Shown here: in pieces, positions 1-25,000 of the stretch
How positions within the stretch are numbered: the first letter of the stretch is position 1
Layout of the letters: each line of letters begins with the position of its first letter
Source of the DNA: Spongilla lacustris
Lineage: Eukaryota > Porifera > Demospongiae > Spongillida > Spongillidae
DNA length: 64,000 nucleotides
Assembly: GCA_949361645.1 (NCBI GenBank)
Contig: OX442424.1
Span: 8,509,651 to 8,573,650, forward strand
Direction of reading: 5' to 3'
The notes under the pieces: generated by a model
Database searches by the model: none
What the model was told of the DNA's origin: nothing
What the model saw: only the letters and a program-made list of their open reading frames with translations
Position numbers and translations under genes: made by a program

Positions 1-640
1 GTTTCTTGAGACTGGCCGTAACTTCATGGCATAGTGTGAACTGTGGTTAGGATGGCCGTTATAGGAGTAACCAGGCAGTCACGTGCACACATTACCGCCT
101 TGATGTGGAAAGTAACTGTTGGACCTCTGGGTAGCTTGCACACTCGTAGATTGATGAAACTTTCAGTTCTTGACAAAATTATCATGTGCGTACAACCAAG
201 CGGTCCCGCGACTTGAATAAAATCCTTCAAGACGTTTTTATGTCGTACCTTTTGAGGATGTAATTTCATTAGTATTAAATCTAACGTTGCATTACACGTG
301 CCTTCAACTTTGTTGCCGTGTTTGGTTCCATCACGCGCCGAAGGTCTAGAACCAAATGGTGCAGCGTGGTCCCAACCTTCCCTCGCTCAATGACGAACGA
401 CTTCGGAGCAGCATTTGCCTCCGTTTCAACAACCTGATGGGTGTGCTTCTTTCTCTACCGAGAACAAGTCTTTCAAACCTCCCCTGTCAAGGCTCGGTGA
501 CATACCCGGTTAGTTCTCCCCATTATTATTATTATTACTTTACACTGCAGCCACGTGTAACAGTTTATCTCGTTCGCAGACCGGTCAATTCCAGAGCACG
601 TGCTATTAAGGTTACGTCTCTAAAGTTACACGTACACTAC
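1..640. other. No gene recognised, upstream of BiP
   Basis: I see no recognisable coding exon here. The short open frames on both strands have no family resemblance and no convincing splice structure. A run of ATT triplets lies near 521-536. The segment is probably intergenic, although a distal promoter or the end of a neighbouring gene cannot be excluded. Confidence 0.5.
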
Positions 641-710
641 GACCAATCGCGTTCATCCAACGCATTTCCCTATTGAATATAATTGCGCAGGCGGGGCTCG
701 ATGAAGTGGT

Positions 711-729
711 CCAATCAGAGCGTTCCACG
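711..729 (+). promoter_or_regulatory. ER stress response element (ERSE)
   Basis: CCAAT (711-715), nine bases, then CCACG (725-729). This matches the ERSE consensus CCAAT-N9-CCACG, which in vertebrates is bound by NF-Y plus ATF6/XBP1 and drives BiP induction in the unfolded protein response. It sits about 30 bases upstream of a TATA box and about 100 bases upstream of the BiP start codon. A weaker copy, CCAAT-N9-CCAAC, lies at 643-661. The motif is seen directly; its function is inferred from the family. Confidence 0.85.
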
Positions 730-759
730 CAGAGCAGCTGCAGTGGGAACTCACAAGAC

Positions 760-767
760 TATAAAAG
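760..767 (+). promoter_or_regulatory. TATA box of BiP
   Basis: TATAAAAG lies 31 bases downstream of the ERSE and 65 bases before the BiP ATG. This places the start of transcription near 790. The spacing of ERSE, TATA and ATG makes a compact inducible promoter. Confidence 0.75.
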
Positions 768-831
768 CAGTTTTACCAGTCATTTGTGATCAACTTTCAC
801 AATTTGTCAAGTTTGAGACAAGTAGTTGAGA

Positions 832-3141
<2,310 letters not shown>

Positions 3142-3234
3142 GCTGTACATCTTTTTAGACCACTAATGGACCCTCATCACACGTTCGCTCTTATTGTAAT
3201 TACAACTGGTTTTATGTTCTGTCTGCTTAATAAT

Positions 3235-3240
3235 AATAAA
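3235..3240 (+). terminator. Poly(A) signal of BiP
   Basis: AATAAA lies 94 bases after the BiP stop codon, in a short AT-rich 3' UTR. It is the natural polyadenylation hexamer for this gene. Confidence 0.6.
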
Positions 3241-4962
3241 AATTTCCAAATTTATAAGTTCATGCAATGGGACGTTTTCATAACTGATAAATAGAACGTT
3301 AGAATTTATGGCTTCGAGGTTTCTGTATCGAAAATCGTTGGCTGCCTGGATCTTCTTGTCCAGATAAAAGCTTAAGGCCCCTACCTGAATTGAAGCGATG
3401 GCTAGAGTGTAGGGCCGCTGGTTTTAAGTGAGTGTAAGTGTAATAGGCTATTCTTCGCTATCTACCAACTCAGCAAGTATGCTCCATTTGCAGGGTTAAA
3501 CAGTTGGGCGTTGTCTCGTTCCCAGACCCACATATGCAGCAGCGGATGCCGCTTGGGGACGAGACTACAGTGAAATTTTTTTTCCCCCTATTAAAAACAG
3601 CGCTGCCTACAACGTTAACTTTTGGAATACAATAATGGTTTGAGCTAGCAAAACGAAATTGAAGCCTGTCACGTGATATTTTAATTCTATTCTGGAGAAT
3701 TTGTGTTCCTCGTTCAGTAAAGACCTTTCTAGGTTATTTCTCCCCCAATTAGAAACAGATCAGGCCGAACGTTGGCATCTAACTACCCCGCATATAACCA
3801 TACCACGTGGCTTGGCCGAATGTTGAATGCGGTAAACAGTTTGAGAACCGCGGCTACAAATGTCCTGTTTTAGGGGGAAACGCATCTAGCTGATTGACTC
3901 GTATTGCGTTGCGTTTAGGCTACTATATTTAAACAGTACACAGAAGACAGGTATCTGTATCTGAAATGATATTTTAAAGAGAACTTCCGTTTACTCTGCC
4001 GCTAAAATGTTTGTCTCGAACGTTTGGGTCTTCAAAGTTAGCCATTTTCGGATGAATAACATTATAATTATATTGAATACATGTACCAGACCCCAAGCCG
4101 TAAATTTTAATGTTCCATTTATCAGTTATAAAAACGTTCCATTGACAATTGGGCCATCATTATCATCCACCAGATCAAATTGGGCCTCCTGGTTTTTGTG
4201 TGCGGAACAATTGCAGGACCACTGCATGTATGATTTGGGAAGAGCACATGCAGACTTAACCTTCAATACACATGTGTGCTTCAATATAATCTGAAACACA
4301 CAATGCTTAAAATGGGGCTGACGATGGTTACCGTACACAAGTTAAGTTCCTCTGACCCCCCCCCCCCCCCCCCCCCCGTAAAAATAATTTTAAATAAAGG
4401 GACCTGCCTAGCATCATGTGGTTGCAGATCCAGGATTTCAAGTTTGGGGTGTGTGCCATCTAGGACGGCCGACTGGATACAAAACTAGTGGGGGATTGTA
4501 TGCATATGCTTCCTCACTGTCACAATGAAGCCATAGACATGTCTGCATAATAAGTTATCTCCAGCTAGTTGGGGGGAGGGGCCTACACCCCTTCCACTAC
4601 CCCCTCCCCCTCCCCCAGTGTCCCCCACGTAGCCATTAGCACGTTGGACCAGTCAGCTCAGATTACACACAAAGAGGACCATGTTAGCAATGAAGTGGTC
4701 ACACGCACACACAAGCACATACACACATAAAAAGAAAACCAAAAACAGTGAACAAGGAAAATGACAGTATTGTGTGTGTGTTCCCCTATTACTGTTCAAC
4801 ACAGCGCACATAGTTGGCTGGAAAATACCCAGACTGCAAAGGGAAGGAAGTATCCATGGCAGATGTGGGCATCATCCCAACATAGGAGAGATAAAGAAGC
4901 AGCATTAGTTATGTGCACACACAATGCTGCTTCACTCCAGGCACCTTACCTTTCCATTCCAC
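3241..4962. other. Spacer between BiP and COP1, no exon recognised
   Basis: I recognise no exon. The stretch has a small hairpin around 3512-3572 (GTCTCGTTCCC pairing with GGGGACGAGAC), a poly-C tract at 4357-4377 and CA-rich DNA at 4700-4730. The 5' part of COP1, including its RING finger, should lie here or in the following gap, but I could not find a zinc-ligand pattern in the readable bases. Confidence 0.5.
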
Positions 4963-5162
4963 NNNNNNNNNNNNNNNNNNNNNNNNNNNNNNNNNNNNNN
5001 NNNNNNNNNNNNNNNNNNNNNNNNNNNNNNNNNNNNNNNNNNNNNNNNNNNNNNNNNNNNNNNNNNNNNNNNNNNNNNNNNNNNNNNNNNNNNNNNNNNN
5101 NNNNNNNNNNNNNNNNNNNNNNNNNNNNNNNNNNNNNNNNNNNNNNNNNNNNNNNNNNNNNN
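4963..5162. other. Assembly gap (200 N)
   Basis: Exactly 200 unknown bases, a conventional placeholder length, so the true size is unknown. It falls just before the first COP1 exon I can read and may hide upstream COP1 exons. Confidence 0.99.
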
Positions 5163-5178
5163 GCACCTGACCCCTTAG

Positions 5179-8100
5179 GAGGTGGGGAAGCTACAGAGCA
5201 GGCTGAGTATGGTGGAGAAGGACATTGCACAGTTTAAGGTCCGTACTGTGGTGGTGTTCATCTCTTTGCATCGCTCACCCATAACAGTTGAAGGCACAAG
5301 TTGTACCAGACCTTGATGTGTCAGTTGTCCCTTCTGCCTTCCCTTCTGGGGCCTCCACTTCTGCCTTCCCTTCTGGGGCCTCCACTTCTGCTGGGGCCTC
5401 CACCTCTGCTGGGGCCTCCACCTCTGCGTCTGCTGTATCCTGTCCCATCCCTCTCCCCCAGGCCACTCCTTTTGGCTCCGATGTAACCATGGAGACATCA
5501 GGCCTGTGCCCCATTGCTCCTCCTGGAACCTCGCTGTTTTTGAGCACCCAAGAAGCCCTCAGCATGCGAAAGATGCGTGTTGAAGCCAACATCACTGAGA
5601 TTATCAGTGACTACTTTGAAACACGGATGCCTGTTATAGAAGGTACAGTAAAATGTATATATTTTTGTCCATGAGACCCACTGAATGTAAATAACATTTT
5701 GCTATAGTGGAGGGTTCAGATGACACACTAGACCAATTCAGCGATGGTCTGTATCGGTTCACTCGATACAGTACATTCAGAGAACTCTCCGGACTGGTCT
5801 ATACAGACCCAAACTTGAACTCAAGCATTGTGTCCAGCATAGAGTTTGACAAAGATGGAGAGTACCTTGCAGTGGCTGGTGTGTCCAAGAAGATTAAGGT
5901 ATAGGGATGTGTGTATGGGGATGTGGGCATGTAGTGTGTGTATGTAGAGTGTGTATGGGGATGTGTGTATGTAGTGTGTGTATGGGGATGTGTGTGTAGT
6001 GCGTATGTGGGGTGTGGATGTAGTGTTTGTATGTGGGGATGTGTGTGAGTTTGTGTTTGTTTTTTTTTTGGAATTCATACCAATGGTCGACTCACAGATC
6101 TTCAATTACTACTCCGTAATAAAAGCCATGGGATTCACCAACCATTTTCCAGAGCAGGAGATGACCTGCACAGCCAAGCTGAGGTGAGGATGGGATGGGG
6201 CCAAGCTGAGGTGAGGATGGGATGGGGCCAAGCTGAGGTGAGGATGGGATGGGGCCAAGTCGAGGTGAGGATGGGGCGGGGCCAAGTCGAGGTGAGGATG
6301 GGGCGGGGCCAAGTTGAGGTGAGGATGGGGCGGGGCCAAGTTGAGGTGAGGATGGGATGGGGCCAAGCGAGGATGGGATGGGGCCAAGCGAGGATGGGAT
6401 GGGGCCAAGCGAGGATGGGATGGGGCCAAGCTGAGGTGAGGATGGGATGGGGCTAAGCTGAGGTGAGGATGGGATGGGGCCAAGCTGAGGTGAGATGGGA
6501 TGGGGCCAAGTTGAGGTGAGGATGGGATGGGGCCAAGCTGAGGTGAGGATGGGATGGGGCCAAGCTGAGGTGAGGATGGGATGGGACCAAGTTGAGGTGA
6601 GGATGGGATGGGGCCAAGTTGAGGTGAGGATGGGATGGGGCCAAGCTAAGGTGAAGATGTGGTCGCCACTACTGCACACATACTCACCGCTACCCTCTCT
6701 CCACCTAACTACCCTCTTCAGCTCTCTATGTTACAACCCGTACCACAAGGCCCGACTTGTGTCCAGTGACTACGATGGTGCAGTCTGTGTCTGGGACACG
6801 AGTACTGGCACACGGCTTATAAAGTTCCAGGTACAGTGGGGAAGCTTCTGTGGGGGGAGGGATGACCCTGTGGACCTGGAACTTGTAGGAGCACGAGAAG
6901 AGGGTGTGGTCAGTGGTGTATAACCCTGTGGAACCTAATCTCTTTGCCTCCGGGTCTGATGACTGTACAGGTAATTACCCCGTAATATTGTGGACAGAGG
7001 GTTAAATGACGTGTCAATCCTCTTTTGCAGTGAAGCTCTGGTCTTCCAACCGACCTCAAAGCTGCTACTCACTACCAGCAAAGGCCAATGTTTGCTGTGT
7101 AAGGTTCCACCCTACTAATCGCTATAACCTCGCCTATGGATCTGCTGGTTAGTTTGTGTTGCATGTAGTGTATGTGTGTGTGGTGTGGGGTGCATGTAGT
7201 GTATGTGTGTGGTGTGGGATGCATGTAGTGTGTGTGTGTGGTGTGGGATGCATGTAGTGTATGTGTGTGGTGTGGGATGCATGTAGTGTGTGTGATGTGG
7301 GGTGCATGTAGTGTATGTGTGTGTGTGTGTGGGATGCATGTAGTATGTGTTGTAGTGTATGTGTGTGTGTGGTGTGGGATGCATGTAGTGTATGTGTGTG
7401 TGGTGTAGGATGCATGATGATGGCAGTTTAGCCAATTACTGATTTTAGTAATACTTGTACATGCATGTGAACATAAAGCATGAGGTAATGCTGATCTTAG
7501 CAATACATGCAAGCGGACATTGCTGATACAGGCTGGATGAACAAAGGGGCACTGGGGAGGCCAAACACTGGAGATGCAGCATGAAGTTGATAATTGTACA
7601 TGTGCGCCCCACCCCCCTCACCCCCCACCTGTACATGGGTTAAGTGCATTTTTGGGAGGTTGCAATGAAGTACAGGTGCCCCACCTGTACTTGGGTGCAT
7701 ACTTCGCACATACACTACATGCATACCACACACCACACACACATACATACTACATGCATCCCATTCAGAAGTCAGTTTTGTTTTGACTGCAATGTCCACC
7801 TTTCCAGATCACATTGTGCACTATATGGACCTGAGGAAGCCGTCAGAACCTGTGGCTGAGTTCAAAGGTCACAGGAAAGCTGTCTCGTATGTTCATTTTA
7901 TTAACTCGCAAGAGCTGGTGTCAGCGTAAGTGGTACACACACACACACACACACCGTACACATGCAAACACAATATGTCAGAGTGCTTTTTTTGTTAACA
8001 GATCCACTGACAGTGAACTAAAACTCTGGGACTTAAATAAGGGCATTGTGAGGACATACAAGGGACATGTGAACGAGAAAAATTTTGTAGGTCTTAGTGT

Positions 8101-8655
8101 GACACCACACTTCATTGCTTGCGGTGAGCCTCCTTCCTAAAGTGCGCTTGGTTTTATGTAATGAACCCCATAACATGTTCAGGGAGTGAGAACAATTCCT
8201 TCTATGTCTACTGCAAACAAGTCTCCAATCATATGCTCAAGTACACATTCAATGTAGGACGAAGTATGCTGGTGAGCCTTGGAATATGTTAGTGTGTTCC
8301 ATAAAAGGGGTGTCAATGAGTGTGTACCATAAGGGTGTGTTAATGATCCAGTGTTTCACTCTCCCATATTCAACTTGCTGCAGCCGGACACAAGCACTAC
8401 TCCAGAAAATGGAGAAGACCTTACAAACTTTGTCAGCTCAGTTCGGTGGAGAAAGGCATGTCCCCTAAACTTTTGAAGGATGAGGATGCACATATTTAGT
8501 GTGATTATCTCTCCCCCCCACACACACACACAGGACTCCAATGTAATCCTAGCTGCTAACAGCCAAGGTGTAATCAAGGTTTGCTCACATGACATAATGA
8601 TTAGATATTGAGAATCTTTTGTCCCTCCTTTATCAAGGTGCTGGAGATGTGTTGA
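5179..8655 (+). CDS. COP1: E3 ubiquitin ligase COP1, coiled-coil and WD40 part
   Basis: COP1 is a ubiquitin ligase that recruits substrates through a C-terminal WD40 propeller and dimerises through a coiled coil. Exons: 5179-5238, 5288-5642, 5708-5898, 6098-6183, 6722-6830, 6889-6970, 7031-7147, 7808-7925, 8002-8123, 8183-8271, 8384-8455, 8534-8578 and 8638-8655. Exon 5179-5238 gives the coiled-coil segment [18 protein letters not shown] low-complexity Pro/Ser/Thr/Ala linker with short repeats follows at about 5330-5430. The WD40 part is close to animal COP1: [64 protein letters not shown] and [11 protein letters not shown]. It ends in [13 protein letters not shown]. The intron after 8455 appears to use a GC donor (AAG|GCATGT). 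The RING finger is not visible; it should be upstream or in the gap. Three introns are filled by tandem repeats. It converges on DNMT1 with 87 bp between stop codons. Confidence 0.93.
5331..5428 (+). repeat. Short coding tandem repeat in COP1 linker
   Basis: Repeats of CTGGGGCCTCCAC-type units, first with an extra TTCTGCCTTCCC segment and then shorter, inside the second readable COP1 exon. They translate in frame as GASTSA with or without FPS. This is a flexible spacer between the coiled coil and the WD40 domain. Confidence 0.75.
5899..6060 (+). repeat. Degenerate GTATGGGGATGTG repeat starting at a COP1 donor
   Basis: The intron begins GTATAGGGATGTG right after exon 5708-5898. Variants of the same unit (GTATGGGGATGTGTGTATGTAGTGTGT) recur to about 6050. 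The first repeat unit starts at intron position +1. Confidence 0.7.
6173..6655 (+). repeat. 27-bp minisatellite copying a COP1 exon-intron junction
   Basis: About 18 copies of a unit that consists of the last bases of exon 6098-6183 (GCCAAGCTGAG) joined to the first bases of its intron (GTGAGGATGGGATGGG). Most copies keep GAG|GTGAG, so the intron carries a row of decoy 5' splice sites. Units near 6365-6420 have lost the TGAGG part. Because 27 is divisible by three, both strands show long meaningless open frames. Confidence 0.92.
7160..7412 (+). repeat. TG-rich minisatellite in a COP1 intron
   Basis: Repeats of GCATGTAGTGTATGTGTGTGTGG with the spacer TGTGGGAT. They begin about 12 bases after the donor of exon 7031-7147. 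Frames through it on the minus strand (His/Thr/Tyr-rich) are artefacts. Confidence 0.85.
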
Positions 8656-8742
8656 GCTGATTTTGCCTTCCGAGTCCACCAAACCAACCAATGTACATAA
8701 CATATATAATATATATCTTAATACTTTTAAAAAGTGTAAACA

Positions 8743-18794
<10,052 letters not shown>

Positions 18795-19037
18795 CCTGTT
18801 GTCGCTATCTATGTGACATTGAATGCGAGTACCACGAGAAGTAAGAGCACGAACCTATCCAAACTAAATGCACTTTTCTTTCACAAGGGAATCGTACACA
18901 CTTTAGCGCTCAATCGGAAAGTCCCGCGCTGCTCGCGCCGCACGTGAGCCGCGTTTTCTTTATAAACAATAATCGCTTTGTAGTGATTGGTCAAATTGTA
19001 ATAAGGACCACCTGCCACGCACCGTGGGAAGTTTGTC
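18795..19037. promoter_or_regulatory. Shared promoter space of DNMT1 and FIRRM-like gene
   Basis: Only 243 bp separate the two divergent start codons. The segment is GC-richer than the flanks (CGCGCCGCACGTGAGCCGCG near 18936-18953) and contains CCAAT-type boxes near 18980 (ATTGG). The arrangement implies a bidirectional promoter; no transcription start can be fixed from sequence. Confidence 0.65.
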
Positions 19038-22000
19038 ATGGTCAGTAGGGCTGGTCTCTCAGAGCACGACAGTATAATTGCAAACATAAAGGCAGTCGAT
19101 ACCGCTGATGTGTTCGGCAATGGGAAGCAAGCTTTCGAAAGTGTAATGGTATCCAACGAATGTTTTGTACATGCATGAACCTCCTGGTTAATTAATGTTA
19201 TAAGCTTTAACGAGACTCCAAGAAATATCTACAAGAGTGTGATGCCTTGGAAATAAGACAGGGTTAGACGATGTCAAATATTTATCTTTGTCGTCATCGA
19301 TGCATAACTCGTACTCTGTGTTCAGCTGCTATCCATTGTCTGTGCGTAGTTGTAGTACCCAACACGCCTGCACCCGAAACCCTCGCAACGGTCAGAGAAA
19401 TACAGCCCCACGTAAGGTTTTACTGCTTCCCATGAACAATTATGTACACGGCTTGCCACAGGTCATAGAGATATTCGTGTCGGCTACGGCCCAGTACAGA
19501 CACATTCTCCTAAATACGACCGCACCTGATAACACCAGAGATGCCGAGCTTGTGGCTAGGGTACGATACACTACCACCATGCTAATCATTTAATGTTTTC
19601 ATTTTATTTAAGTTCTTGCAAGGCTGCATTGAGTCTTTGTCGCAGTGCTCCCAGCTGCTCAAAACAAAGGTCCAGTCACAGGATCTTCTGCCAAGTCTGC
19701 TGTCAATTGTGGAGACAAGCCTGGCTGTAGGCGAGAGTTGCTTCTCCCTCTGTCAGGTTGGCTCAACCCTGTTTTGAAAGTGTGCTTGCACTGATGTTTT
19801 GTTGCAGTGGGTGGAGCAGCAGTCCTCACACACAGCAAGAGGGCTGAGTCCGTTGTTTACGTCCACTTGTTCACTCCTCAAGGTCTGTGCCAGCGGGTGT
19901 GTATGTATGGCTTCAGTCCTTCCCCTCCACGAATGTCTAGCTGTCTACGGAGCACATTGATCTTATCAGCTTTGGCACATGTTCCGATATTTTGATTGAG
20001 AGCATTAAAATAAGTAAGTGATGTCCTAGCTCTTTTTTACCAGATATCTATTCCAAAACTAAATTGGCAAGACTGAAAAATTGTTTTTCTGTGTGTTGTC
20101 TATGAATTGATTAATATTAGACACTAATGGATTTGTAGAATATCTGATCCCCTATTTGACTTGGGCGTGAGATTTATTTTTTTGCACAATTGGGTCACAC
20201 ACATATATGCAACTGTGTGGCCGTCCAATCACCATCACTTTACCCTCATCACATCAGACCATCACCACTTTACCCCTCATCACATCAGACCATCACCACT
20301 TTACCCTCATCACATCAGACCATCACCACTTTACCCCTCATCACGTCAGACCATCACCACTTTACCCCTCATCACATCAGACCATCACCACTTTACCCTC
20401 ATCACATCAGACCATCACCACTTTACCCCTCATCACGTCAGACCATCACCACTTTACCCCTCATCACGTCAGACCATCACCACTTTACCCCTCATCACAT
20501 CAGACCATCACCACTTTACCCTCATCACATCAGACATCAGCATTTTACCCCTCATCACATCAGACCATCACCACTTTACCCCTCATCACATCAGACCATC
20601 ACCACTTTACCCCTCATCACATCAGACCATCACCACTTTACCCCTCATCCCATAAGACCATCACCACTTTACCCCTCATCACATCAGACATCACCACTTT
20701 ACCCCTCCTCCCATCAGACCATCACCACTTTACCCCTCATCACGTCAGACCATCGCCACTTTACCCCTCATCACATCAGACCATCACCACTTTACCCCTC
20801 ATCACATCAGACCATCACCACTTTACCCTCATCACATCAGACCATCACCACTTTACCCCTCATCACGTCAGACCATCACCACTTTACCCCTCATCACATC
20901 AGACCATCACCACTTTACCCCTCATCACATCAGACCATTACCACTTTACCCCTCATCACATCAGACCATCACCATTTTACCCCTCATCACATCAGACCAT
21001 CACCACTTTACCCCTCATCACATCAGACCATCACCACTTTACCCCTCATCACATCAGACCATCACCACTTTACCCCTCATCACATCAGACCATCACCACT
21101 TTACCCTCATCACGTCAGACCATCACCACTTTACCCCTCATCACGTCAGACCATCACCACTTTACCCCTCATCACATCAGACCATCACCACTTTACCCCT
21201 CATCACGTCAGACCATCACCACTTTACCCCTCATCACGTCAGACCATCACCACTTTACCCCTCATCACATCAGACCATCACCACTTTACCCCTCATCACG
21301 TCAGACCATCACCACTTTACCCCTCATCACATCAGACCATCACCACTTTACCCTCATCACATCAGACCATCACCACTTTACCCCTCATCACGTCAGACCA
21401 TCACCACATTACCCCTCATCACATCAGACCATCACCACTTTACCCTCATCACATCAGACATCAGCATTTTACCCCTCATCACATCAGACCATCACCACTT
21501 TACCCCTCATCACATCAGACCATCACCACTTTACCCCTCATCACATCAGACCATCACCACTTTACCCCTCATCCCATAAGACCATCACCACTTTACCCCT
21601 CATCACATCAGACATCACCACTTTACCCTCATCACATCAGACCATCACCACTTTACCCCTCATCCCATAAGACCATCACCACTTTACCCCTCATCACGTC
21701 AGACCATCACCACTTTACCCCTCATCACATCAGACCATCACCACTTTACCCTCATCACATCAGACCATCACCACTTTACCCCTCATCACGTCAGACCATC
21801 ACCACTTTACCCCTCATCACATCAGACCATCACCACTTTACCCCTCATCACGTCAGACCATCACCACTTTACCCCTCATCACATCAGACCATCACCACTT
21901 TACCCCTCATCACATCAGACCATCACCACTTTACCCCTCATCACATCAGACATCAGCATTTTACCCCTCATCACATCAGACCATCACCACTTTACCCTCA

Positions 22001-25000
22001 TCACATCAGACCATCACCACTTTACCCCTCATCACGTCAGACCATCACCACTTTACCCCTCATCACGTCAGACCATTACCACTTTACCCCTCATCACATC
22101 AGACCATCACCATTTTACCCCTCATCACATCAGACCATCACCACTTTACCCCTCATCACATCAGACCATCACCACTTTACCCTCATCACGTCAGACCATC
22201 ACCACTTTACCCCTCATCACGTCAGACCATCACCACTTTACCCCTCATCACATCAGACCATCACCACTTTACCCCTCATCACGTCAGACCATCACCACTT
22301 TACCCCTCATCACATCAGACCATCACCACTTTACCCCTCATCACATCAGACCATTACCACTTTACCCCTCATCACATCAGACCATCACCATTTTACCCCT
22401 CATCACATCAGACCATCACCACTTTACCCCTCATCACATCAGACCATCACCACTTTACCCTCATCACATCAGACCATCACCACTTTACCCCTCATCACGT
22501 CAGACCATCACCACTTTACCCCTCATCACATCAGACCATCACCACTTTACCCCTCATCACGTCAGACCATCACCACTTTACCCCTCATCACATCAGACCA
22601 TCACCACTTTACCCCTCCTCCCATCAGACCATCACCACTTTACCCCTCCTCCCATCAGACCATCACCACTTTACCCCTCCTCCCATCAGACCATCACCAC
22701 TTTACCCCTCCTCCCATCAGACCATCACCACTTTACCCCTCCTCCCATCAGACCATCACCACTTTACCCCTCCTCCCATCAGACCATCACCACTTTACCC
22801 CTCCTCCCATCAGACCATCACCACTTTACCCCTCCTCCCATCAGACCATCACCACTTTACCCCTCCTCACATCAGACATCACCACTTTACCCCTCCTCCC
22901 ATCAGACCATCACCACTTTACCCCTCCTCCCATCAGACCATCACCACTTTACCCCTCCTCCCATCAGACCATCACCACTTTACCCCTCCTCCCATCAGAC
23001 CATCACCACTTTACCCCTCCTCCCATCAGACCATCACCACTTTACCCCTCCTCCCATCAGACCATCACCACTTTACCCCTCCTCCCATCAGACCATCACC
23101 ACTTTACCCCTCCTCCCATCAGACCATCACCACTTTACCCCTCCTCCCATCAGACCATCACCACTTTACCCCTCCTCCCATCAGACCATCACCACTTTAC
23201 CCCTCCTCCCATCAGACCATCACCACTTTACCCCTCCTCCCATCAGACCATCACCACTTTACCCCTCCTCCCATCAGACCATCACCACTTTACCCCTCCT
23301 CCCATCAGACCATCACCACTTTACCCCTCCTCCCATCAGACCATCACCACTTTACCCCTCCTCCCATCAGACCATCACCACTTTACCCCTCCTCCCATCA
23401 GACCATCACCACTTTACCCCTCCTCCCATCAGACCATCACCACTTTACCCCTCCTCCCATCAGACCATCACCACTTTACCCCTCCTCCCATCAGACCATC
23501 ACCACTTTACCCCTCCTCCCATCAGACCATCACCACTTTACCCCTCCTCACATCAGACATCACCACTTTACCCCTTCTCCCATCAGACCATCACCACTTT
23601 ACCCCTCCTCCCATCAGACCATCACCACTTTACCCCTCCTCCCATCAGACCATCACCACTTTACCCCTCCTCCCATCAGACCATCACCACTTTACCCCTC
23701 CTCCCATCAGACCATCACCACTTTACCCCTCCTCCCATCAGACCATCACCACTTTACCCCTCCTCCCATCAGACCATCACCACTTTACCCCTCCTTCCAT
23801 CAGACCATCACCACTTTACCCCTCCTCCCATCAGACCATCACCACTTTACCCCTCCTCCCATCAGACCATCACCACTTTACCCCTCCTCCCATCAGACCA
23901 TCACCACTTTACCCCTCCTCCCATCAGACCATCACCACTTTACCCCTCCTCCCATCAGACCATCACCACTTTACCCCTCCTCCCATCAGACCATCACCAC
24001 TTTACCCCTCCTCCCATCAGACCATCACCACTTTACCCCTCCTCCCCATCACCACTTTACCCCTCCTCCCATCAGACCATCACCACTTTACCCCTCCTCC
24101 CATCAGACCATCACCACTTTACCCCTCCTCCCATCAGACCATCACCACTTTACCCCTCCTCCCCATCACCACTTTGTTATATTGTCTCCTCAGCTCTGTT
24201 CACATGATTCTACCATAACCCCCACCCCCACCATAACCATAATCTCCACCATAACCGCTACCACTAACCTCCACCACAACCTCCACCATAACCTCTCACC
24301 TGACCGCGCTCTCTTTCCTCCAGTTATTGCCAGGCTCCAGTTGGTGTGCAAGGTTGTGATGTACTTTGATGCCTCTCTTCTGTTCCTGACATGGAAGGGG
24401 CTTGGCAAGCTTGTCTGTGGAGTGAAGCCATTGCTGGACCCAAATTGGACAGCACAGCCGCTTATAGCCAGTCTCTGTGCTGCCGTGGAGACCAAGGCAC
24501 AAGAGTGCATTCATTGTGCTCCAGTTGGTCAAGAGGTGCAGCCAAATCACTGTGCATACATTTTATTTATAATAATTATAATATTCCATCACAACTGTAC
24601 ATACATACATACATACACATACATACACACATACATACACACACATACAAACACATACATACACACACATACATACATATATACGTATGCACACACACAC
24701 ACACACACACACGCACACACACACACACACACAATGGTATATCTACACTGACCTTCCATTGCACAGGTCCCAAGCAGCTCGTACTCAAAGTGTCTCAAAG
24801 TGTGCCGGTTTTTGGCCACTTTGTTGGTTAAGCTAGTCAGGGTAATAAAATAAAAATAAAAGCTAACCACCATGTTTATAGGAAAACTGACACCCATTCC
24901 TTCAGGAGTTTGAATACCTCAGCTATGAGTTTTGTGCAGATATAGTGCATCTCCTTGTGACTGTGCACAGGTTAGTGGCCTGGCTACTGGGCCCTCCCAT

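Noticed and set aside
5275..5595. Minus-strand frame with Glu/Val/Ala repeats
   Set aside because: Antisense of the COP1 linker exon, which is in frame with conserved COP1 on both sides.
6092..6679. Pro/His/Ser-rich frame of 195 codons on the minus strand
   Set aside because: Antisense of the 27-bp COP1 junction repeat; no splice or homology support.
20190..24218. A 1342-codon open reading frame
   Set aside because: It is entirely a 31-bp tandem repeat without stops in any frame and cycles through three readings; it lies between exons of the FIRRM-like gene.
24182..24330. Repeat of CCACCATAACC as a separate satellite
   Set aside because: Short and irregular; probably a degenerate edge next to the 31-bp array.
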